Assembly: GCA_964639225.1 (NCBI GenBank)
Contig: CAZXCK010000133.1
Span: forward strand, 1 to 11,205
Direction: 5' to 3'
Length of the DNA: 11,205 nucleotides
Origin: CAZXCK01 sp964639225
GTDB lineage: Bacteria; Chloroflexota; Anaerolineae; Aggregatilineales; Phototrophicaceae
Shown: one piece after another, positions 6,541 to 11,205 of the stretch
How the letters are laid out: each line of letters begins with the position of its first letter
Position numbering within the stretch: the first letter of the stretch is position 1
Program-made: the position numbers and the translations under genes
The notes under the pieces: generated by a model
Seen by the model: only the letters and a program-made list of their open reading frames with translations
Databases searched by the model: none
Told to the model about the DNA's origin: nothing

Positions 6541-8229
6541 ATGCCAGAGATTCACTTTGACCGCTTCTATCGTTACGACGACCTGACGCGGCTGCTGCGC
6601 GCCTATGCCGACGAATATCCGCAGCTCGTGAGGCTGGAGAGCCTGGGCCAGAGCTACGAGGGCCGCGACATCTGGGTGGTGGTCGTCAGCAATACGGCCA
6701 CTGGCCCCGCCGAGGACAAGCCGGCGCTGTGGGTGGATGCCAACATCCATGCCTCGGAGCTGTCGCCATCGACCGCCGCGCTGTATCTGCTGAACAAACT
6801 CGCCACACAGTATGGCGACGACGAGGCCATCAGCGCGCTGCTGGATACGCGCACGTTTTACATCGTGCCGCGCCTGAATCCCGACGGCGCGGAGTGGGCG
6901 CTGGCCGACGTGCCCAAAATCATCCGGTCCAGCACGCGGCCCTATCCCTATGACGAGGAGCCGCTGCCTGGCTTCGAACGCCAGGACGTGGACGGCGACG
7001 GGCGCATGCTCTCCATGCGCATCCCTGACCCCAACGGCCCCTGGAAGTCTCACCCGGACGAGCCGCGTCTGCTGGTGCGGCGCGACCCCACCGAGACCGG
7101 CGGCCAGTATTATCGTATGCTGCCGGAGGGCGTCATCGGCGATTACGACGGCTACACCATCACCGAGAAGGTCATCAAGGAAGGGCTGGACCTCAACCGC
7201 AACTTCCCGATGGGCTGGCGTCAGGATCACGAGCAGAAGGGGGCCGGTCCCTACCCGGCGTCGGAGCCGGAAGTGCGCGCCGCCGTCGATTTCATCGTCA
7301 GGCATCCCAACATCACCGGTGCCATCACGCTGCACACGCTCAGCGGTGTGCTGCTGCGGCCTTACAGCACCCACCCCGACGAGCAGTTCCCCGCCGAAGA
7401 CCTGTGGACATTCCAGACCATCGGCGCGAAGGGGACCGAGATCACCGGCTATCCGAACGTGTCGGTCTATCATGACTTCCGCTACCATCCCAAAGAGGTG
7501 ATCTACGGCGGCTTCGACGACTGGGCTTACGATCACTTCGGCGTGTATGCGTGGACGGTCGAAATCTGGAGTCCGCAGAAGCAGGCCGGTATCGAGGATT
7601 ACAAGTTCATCGAGTGGTACCGCGATCACCCGGTCGAGCACGACCTGAAGCTGCTCAAATGGAGCGATGAAGTTCTGGAAGGCAAGGGGTATATCGACTG
7701 GTACGAGTTCGACCATCCGCAACTGGGCAAAATCGAGCTGGGCGGATGGGACACGCTGTATGCGTGGCGCAATCCGCCGCCGCAGTTCCTGGAGAAAGAG
7801 GTCGCGCCCATCGCCGACTGGATGATCTGGCATTTGCAGATTTCGCCCCGGCTGGAGCTGCTGGCCGCCGATGTCGAACGGCTGGACGGCGACGTGTTCA
7901 AGATCACCGCTGTGGTGCAGAACACCGGCTGGCTGCCGACGGCGGTCAGCAAACGGGCGGAGCAGACGAAACTGGTGCGCGGCGTCGTCTGCGAGCTGGA
8001 CCTGCCCGACGGCGCGACCCTGCGCACGGGCAAAACCCGCGTGGAACTGGGCCAGCTTCAGGGACGGACCGGCACACCGTCCAGCGCCATGCCCTGGGCG
8101 ATGGCCGCCGCCACCAGTGACCGCGCCAAAACCGAATGGGTGGTACAGGCCCAGCCGGGCAGCGAAATCACGCTGACGGCCCGCCATCCCCGCGCCGGTA
8201 AGGTGACGACTACGCTTAAACTGGATTGA
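6541..8229 (+). CDS. M14-family zinc carboxypeptidase with C-terminal beta domain
   Basis: This 562-residue metallopeptidase removes C-terminal residues from peptides or acts on similar amide bonds. The zinc ligands are visible: His70 and Glu73 in NIHASE, and His265 in ITLHTLSG. The substrate-site Asn219-Arg220 lies in DLNRNFP, and the general base Glu341 in AWTVEIWSP. Residues 149-154 (DVDGDG) followed by DPNG form an Asp-rich, possibly calcium-binding insertion known from one M14 subgroup. Residues about 425-562 are a beta-rich C-terminal domain. There is no signal peptide or TM segment, so it seems to act in the cytoplasm, unlike digestive carboxypeptidases. The ATG is well placed 8 bases after AAAGGAG (6526-6532). 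It lies 46 bases downstream of the transporter gene, perhaps in one transcript, and ends just before a strong hairpin. Exact substrate unknown. Confidence 0.93.
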   Translation: MPEIHFDRFYRYDDLTRLLRAYADEYPQLVRLESLGQSYEGRDIWVVVVSNTATGPAEDKPALWVDANIHASELSPSTAALYLLNKLATQYGDDEAISALLDTRTFYIVPRLNPDGAEWALADVPKIIRSSTRPYPYDEEPLPGFERQDVDGDGRMLSMRIPDPNGPWKSHPDEPRLLVRRDPTETGGQYYRMLPEGVIGDYDGYTITEKVIKEGLDLNRNFPMGWRQDHEQKGAGPYPASEPEVRAAVDFIVRHPNITGAITLHTLSGVLLRPYSTHPDEQFPAEDLWTFQTIGAKGTEITGYPNVSVYHDFRYHPKEVIYGGFDDWAYDHFGVYAWTVEIWSPQKQAGIEDYKFIEWYRDHPVEHDLKLLKWSDEVLEGKGYIDWYEFDHPQLGKIELGGWDTLYAWRNPPPQFLEKEVAPIADWMIWHLQISPRLELLAADVERLDGDVFKITAVVQNTGWLPTAVSKRAEQTKLVRGVVCELDLPDGATLRTGKTRVELGQLQGRTGTPSSAMPWAMAAATSDRAKTEWVVQAQPGSEITLTARHPRAGKVTTTLKLD

Positions 8230-8239
8230 GCGAGAATCA

Positions 8240-8271
8240 AAACGGGGCCGGTCGCGTGACCGGCCCCGTTT
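8240..8271. terminator. Strong bidirectional hairpin between convergent genes
   Basis: A 14-bp perfect stem, AAACGGGGCCGGTC (8240-8253) and GACCGGCCCCGTTT (8258-8271), closes on the four-base loop GCGT. It starts 11 bases after the M14 stop. On the plus strand the stem is followed by G-TTT-G-T, and on the minus strand it ends in a GTTTTG run, so it can end both convergent transcripts. U-tracts are short on both sides, but the GC-rich stem is very stable. Confidence 0.85.
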
Positions 8272-8279
8272 GTTTGTGT

Positions 8280-8297
8280 ACGGCGCGGGTGCGCCGT
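8280..8297. repeat. Second small hairpin, ACGGCGC-GGGT-GCGCCGT
   Basis: A 7-bp perfect stem (8280-8286 and 8291-8297) with a four-base loop sits between the main terminator and the stop codon of the minus-strand protease. No T-run follows it on either strand. It may help terminate or protect the 3' end of the protease mRNA. Confidence 0.4.
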
Positions 8298-8307
8298 CGC
8301 GCTATTC

Positions 8308-11025
8308 CTATTCTTCGGGTTCTTCGGTTGCTTCGACTTCCTCGACAGCCTCTTCGACGCTGCCTTCAGTCTCCATCACCGCCAGCGTATATTCACCGGC
8401 AGCGGCGTCAGCAAAACTGCCGACCTCAATTGCCAGCGTCTGGCCGGCGCTCACCTCGATGCCGATCAGCGCCGAGCTGAGGATCACGCCGGGGTCGATG
8501 TCGTCGTTCTCGAAAGTAGGTTGCTCGGCCCCGTCGACGTACACGCGCAGGTAGGTATCGAGGACCGAGTCATCGTCGCCAACGGCGATGTCAATGACGG
8601 CGTCCTCTTCGATAACCAGCGTGTAGACGTCGCGCACACCGAACGCCAGCTCACCCTGAACCGAGTCGCCCAGGGCGATTTCGCCGACTTCGACAATCTC
8701 GACTTCCGCCGTACCGGACTCGCGCACGGTGAAGGTGAATTCGCCAGAGGCGTTATCCCCCTGCGCGCCGATTTCCAGGATCAGCGGCAGCGCGCCGGGC
8801 ACATCGACGCCGGGCACGCTGCCCAGTTCCTCGATGGCCAGCGCCCCGTTTTCCGCGACGTAGATACGCAGCACGGTATCCAGGTCACTTTCGACGATGA
8901 AATCAACGGTCGAGTCGGCGTCCAGTTCAAAGGTATACTGCACGCGGCTGCCCGGTTCCAGTTCACCGCTGACGGTATCGCCCAGGGCGATCTGGCCGCC
9001 GTCGATCGCCTCGAAGCCGGTGGCACTATCCAGGTACTCGATGGCCGCATCCAGCAGCGGATCGCCATCGCTGAACAGCGTTTCTTCATCGACCGGCACG
9101 CGGATGGTGGGCGGCACGCCGATACCCTCGATGTTGATCTCGCCATTGGCATCCAGACCGCGCCCGTCAGTGATCGACGTGGTGATGCCATCCGGCAGGA
9201 ACACCGGCACCACACTGCCGCCCAGGCCGGACGTTGTGTAGTGGCCGACGATAGCGGCGCGATCCTGAAGGGTCATGTTGTACGAGAAGCTCTCGCAGGC
9301 GCTCTGGCAGGCAGGCGCGACCAGCACGGCCAGCGCGCCAGTGTAGCGATCCTCTTCCGGCGGCAGCACAAACTCCGCCGGGAACTCTTCGTTGTAGTAG
9401 AATTCGTCGAAGCGCTCGCTGTAGTAGGCGGTGTAACCCGTCACCAGTTCTTCATCGAAGAAGTAAGCCGGGAGCTGGTCCGCCATGTATGCGGAACCGC
9501 CGCTGTTCTGGCGCATGTCGATGACGATGCCGGGCACGCCGTTGGCGCGCATGGTCGCCAGCGCGCGCTCCCACAGGCGGAAGGTCAGCGGCAGATCGTC
9601 GGAGAAGCTGTAGATACGAATGTAGCCGTAGCCGTTGTCCAGGATGCGGAACTCAATCGGCAGTTCGGTGCCGGTGAGGCCCACATTGAACGACGAAAAG
9701 CCGAAGCTGTCCTGCTCTGGGACCAGCGGCAGCGCCACTTCGGTTGTCTCGTCCTCGCCGGGGTTGCGATACACCACCGAGATTTCTTCCATGTCGATGG
9801 GGTAGCGCGTCACATAGCGAAGCTGCTGCAAGCGGCGGAAATCCTGCGTGCTGAACGGGGCCGACCAGGCCTGGGTGGCCTCGATGGCGTCCGCAATCGG
9901 CTGGCCGTTGATCTCGACAATCTCGGCGCGCAGTTCAATTCCGGCTTCCTCGGCAGGACCGCCCGGCGTCAGGAAGTTGACGATAACACGCCCGTCATCC
10001 AGTTCGCGAATGGCCAGGCCCAGACCGCCCTCGATGGCGCGGTTGAAGTCGGCGTTGTCGATGGGCGCGAAGATGTGCCCGTCAGGAATGGACCAGGCGA
10101 AATCACGGATCACACGGCGGAAGGCTGCCGTGTCGCCATCGGCCTGCGCTTCTTCAACGCGCGGACGCAGTTCTTCAGAGATCGCGTCCCAATCCAGTCC
10201 CTTGTATTCGGTGAAGGCATATTCGCGGCGGAACAGTTCGATCATCTCGTCGAAGGCTTCAACATAAGACAGATTGCTGAAGTCATTCGCCTCGATCTCT
10301 TCCGGCTCGTTGAGCGGCACGGACGCTACCTGCGAGCGATCAAAGATGAACGGCTCCTGGTTCATATCGACGACGGTGTACCCCTGCGGCAGAATCACGA
10401 TGGGGTCGTCATCGGTGAACAGGCGGCCATCCTCACCATAGCCGGACGGGAAACCCTGCTGGTCATCTGGCGACCAGATCAGCAGTTGGCCGCCGATCAC
10501 TTCCAGTATGTCCTCGCGTTCCGGACTGAGAACCACCGAACTCAGCAACCCGGTGATGAAGTCGCGCTCCTGCTGGAACGGGTCGTCGATCATGTTCTGG
10601 GCGATACCCACCGCGAAGATCATCACGCCGGGGTCGTCGGGGTTGATGTTGGCGATATTGCGCAGTTCGGCGCGCGGTTCGATGGGCAGGGAAAGCTCGT
10701 AATTGAAGGGTGGGTTGAAGGCGTCATCCAGGATTTTACCAAACACCTGGGCCTCTTCGTTAGTTTCGTAGTACGGGTCGCGTTCCACCAGCGCGACGGC
10801 ATCGCTCATCACGATGAATGGCTCGTAGAAAAATATGTCGAAATTGGGGAAGGTATAGTCTGTCTCGCCGACAAGCCGCAACGGGCCGCCCTCGTCATTG
10901 ACGATATCGGCGGGCGGTGGCGTATCTGCTTCATCGGCGTCCTGGGCCAGCGCCGGTGTCAGCGCCAGCAGCGCAGCCAGTAAAACGACAAGTAATGGCA
11001 TGAACTTGCTAAGCGATATTCGCAT
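8308..11025 (-). CDS. Secreted tricorn-like S41 peptidase with tandem PPC-like domains
   Basis: This 905-residue exported protease is made of several domains. A signal peptide (1-27) ends in LTPALA|Q with no lipobox. Residues about 45-245 form an N-terminal domain I do not recognise. A helical region follows at 250-318, ending in DGH (His317), then a PDZ domain at about 332-410, the S41 core at about 460-645 with MRQNSGG (504-510), nucleophile Ser575 in ACQSACE and Glu633 in NIEGIGVPP. The usual C-terminal-processing-protease Lys is absent. Instead His317/Ser575/Glu633 match tricorn-type (S41B) chemistry. Two PPC-like beta-sandwiches (677-770, 780-885) and a Glu-rich tail (888-905) complete it. 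The protein is strongly acidic, as expected outside the cell. Start ATG 11025 is chosen over a TTG at 11067 because AGGAGG lies 10 bases upstream of the ATG and the signal peptide then begins properly (MRISLSK). Confidence 0.92.
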   Translation of the reverse strand: MRISLSKFMPLLVVLLAALLALTPALAQDADEADTPPPADIVNDEGGPLRLVGETDYTFPNFDIFFYEPFIVMSDAVALVERDPYYETNEEAQVFGKILDDAFNPPFNYELSLPIEPRAELRNIANINPDDPGVMIFAVGIAQNMIDDPFQQERDFITGLLSSVVLSPEREDILEVIGGQLLIWSPDDQQGFPSGYGEDGRLFTDDDPIVILPQGYTVVDMNQEPFIFDRSQVASVPLNEPEEIEANDFSNLSYVEAFDEMIELFRREYAFTEYKGLDWDAISEELRPRVEEAQADGDTAAFRRVIRDFAWSIPDGHIFAPIDNADFNRAIEGGLGLAIRELDDGRVIVNFLTPGGPAEEAGIELRAEIVEINGQPIADAIEATQAWSAPFSTQDFRRLQQLRYVTRYPIDMEEISVVYRNPGEDETTEVALPLVPEQDSFGFSSFNVGLTGTELPIEFRILDNGYGYIRIYSFSDDLPLTFRLWERALATMRANGVPGIVIDMRQNSGGSAYMADQLPAYFFDEELVTGYTAYYSERFDEFYYNEEFPAEFVLPPEEDRYTGALAVLVAPACQSACESFSYNMTLQDRAAIVGHYTTSGLGGSVVPVFLPDGITTSITDGRGLDANGEINIEGIGVPPTIRVPVDEETLFSDGDPLLDAAIEYLDSATGFEAIDGGQIALGDTVSGELEPGSRVQYTFELDADSTVDFIVESDLDTVLRIYVAENGALAIEELGSVPGVDVPGALPLILEIGAQGDNASGEFTFTVRESGTAEVEIVEVGEIALGDSVQGELAFGVRDVYTLVIEEDAVIDIAVGDDDSVLDTYLRVYVDGAEQPTFENDDIDPGVILSSALIGIEVSAGQTLAIEVGSFADAAAGEYTLAVMETEGSVEEAVEEVEATEEPEE
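8371..8997 (-). repeat. Two tandem PPC-like beta-sandwich domains in the S41 protease
   Basis: Copy 1 (residues 677-770, 8716-8997) and copy 2 (780-885, 8371-8688) share the opening GxIALGDxVxGEL, followed by a YTxxxxxDxxxDxxV strand, then a V/YLRxYV strand, at a period of about 103 residues. The layout matches bacterial pre-peptidase C-terminal domains, which often sit at the end of secreted peptidases and are either cut off or help bind substrates. The family name is by pattern only; sequence identity between the copies is moderate. Confidence 0.65.
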
Positions 11026-11035
11026 ATTTCGGCAT

Positions 11036-11041
11036 CCTCCT
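11036..11041 (-). promoter_or_regulatory. Shine-Dalgarno AGGAGG of the S41 protease gene
   Basis: On the minus strand AGGAGG precedes the ATG at 11025 by 10 bases. It lies inside any reading that begins at TTG 11067, so it decides the start in favour of 11025. Confidence 0.8.
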
Positions 11042-11058
11042 GCGTAAACGATTGTTGA

Positions 11059-11087
11059 ATTGTACAACGTTACAGCAGGTGAGCCAA
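11059..11087 (-). promoter_or_regulatory. Sigma70-type promoter of the S41 protease gene
   Basis: On the minus strand TTGGCT (-35, 11082-11087; 4 of 6) and TACAAT (-10, 11059-11064; 5 of 6) are separated by an ideal 17-base spacer. Transcription would start near 11052, giving a leader of about 27 bases that includes the Shine-Dalgarno. An imperfect inverted repeat AACG(A)TTGT-N8-ACAACGTT (11047-11071) straddles the -10 and could be an operator. Confidence 0.65.
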
Positions 11088-11174
11088 ACGGGGCAGGGCG
11101 CTGGCAACGCAGTTCACATTGTCGTCTAAGCTTGTGGAGAAGTCGGGAAACAAAAAAGCGTCAGCACAGTGGAA

Positions 11175-11205
11175 ATGAAAAAGAGATCAGTTCTGTTGGC
11201 AGCGG
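11175..11205 (+). CDS. Possible start of a divergent exported protein, cut by the window edge
   Basis: An ATG opens a frame reading MKKRSVLLAA before the sequence ends. Two lysines and an arginine followed by a hydrophobic run are the classic beginning of a signal peptide. The frame is open back to a TAA at 11127-11129, and a GTG at 11169 is an alternative start. No good Shine-Dalgarno or promoter is visible for it, and only ten residues can be read, so a chance ATG cannot be excluded. If real, it is divergent from the S41 gene with about 150 bases between the two starts. Confidence 0.35.
   Translation, partial: MKKRSVLLAA

Noticed and set aside
5486..6586. 366-residue plus-strand frame overlapping the EamA transporter
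   Set aside because: It is out of frame with a clear 10-helix membrane protein; Arg/His/Gly-rich composition without a fold, and no ribosome site.
6496..8187. 563-residue open frame on the minus strand opposite the M14 peptidase
   Set aside because: It is antisense to a complete metallopeptidase with a good ribosome site; no domain or starting signal of its own.
8521..10983. 820-residue open frame on the plus strand opposite the S41 protease
   Set aside because: It is antisense to a gene with clear signal peptide, PDZ and protease motifs. Its translation has no recognisable domain and reflects the GC-rich codon pattern.
11026..11067. Upstream TTG start for the S41 protease
   Set aside because: It would add 14 residues before the signal peptide and would place the AGGAGG inside the coding region and the -10 hexamer directly on its start.
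11152..11157. A-run (T-run on the minus strand) as a terminator for a gene beyond the right edge
   Set aside because: No stable hairpin precedes the T-run on the minus strand, and no minus-strand coding frame can be seen there.

Overview
The window reads as one compact stretch of a GC-rich (about 60% by eye) bacterial chromosome. A cytoplasmic Ser/Thr kinase fused to a very long TPR array, a partner FHA protein, a tricorn-like S41 protease with a Chloroflexota-style acidic tail, and an M14 carboxypeptidase of the 'DxDGDGR...PDPNG' type together suggest Chloroflexota, possibly Anaerolineae. That is an inference from gene style; the window has no rRNA or marker gene. No mobile element, CRISPR array, tRNA or phage gene was seen.

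Layout. Positions 110-5418 (+) form a tight three-gene unit: a 1344-residue kinase-TPR protein (GTG start), an FHA-domain protein overlapping it by 4 bases (ATGA), and a monoacylglycerol-lipase-like alpha/beta hydrolase 33 bases further on. Positions 5419-5537 hold a TTGACA promoter candidate with two perfect dyads. They lead into a 10-TM EamA/DMT-type transporter (5538-6494, TTG start) and, 46 bases later, a zinc carboxypeptidase of family M14 (6541-8229). A 14-bp perfect-stem hairpin at 8240-8271 separates these genes from a convergent minus-strand gene (8308-11025) for a secreted S41 peptidase with two C-terminal PPC-like beta-sandwich domains. That gene has a clear promoter and Shine-Dalgarno. 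At the right edge (11175 onward) a divergent gene may begin, with a signal-peptide-like start MKKRSVLLAA.

How the genes may work together. The kinase and FHA genes make a natural writer/reader pair: FHA domains bind phosphothreonine, and the acidic linker in front of the kinase domain contains five Thr residues with Asp at +3, a spacing some FHA domains favour. The TPR part is the most striking structure here. It has 22 uninterrupted 34-residue repeats, of which 21 fall into seven copies of a three-TPR supermodule (102 residues, 306 bp), with Trp or Phe at the expected groove-facing position 2 in two of every three repeats. The hydrolase may be an effector or a passenger of this unit. The remaining genes (transporter, carboxypeptidase, secreted protease) look like amino-acid/peptide or small-molecule handling and have no sequence-proven tie to the kinase unit.
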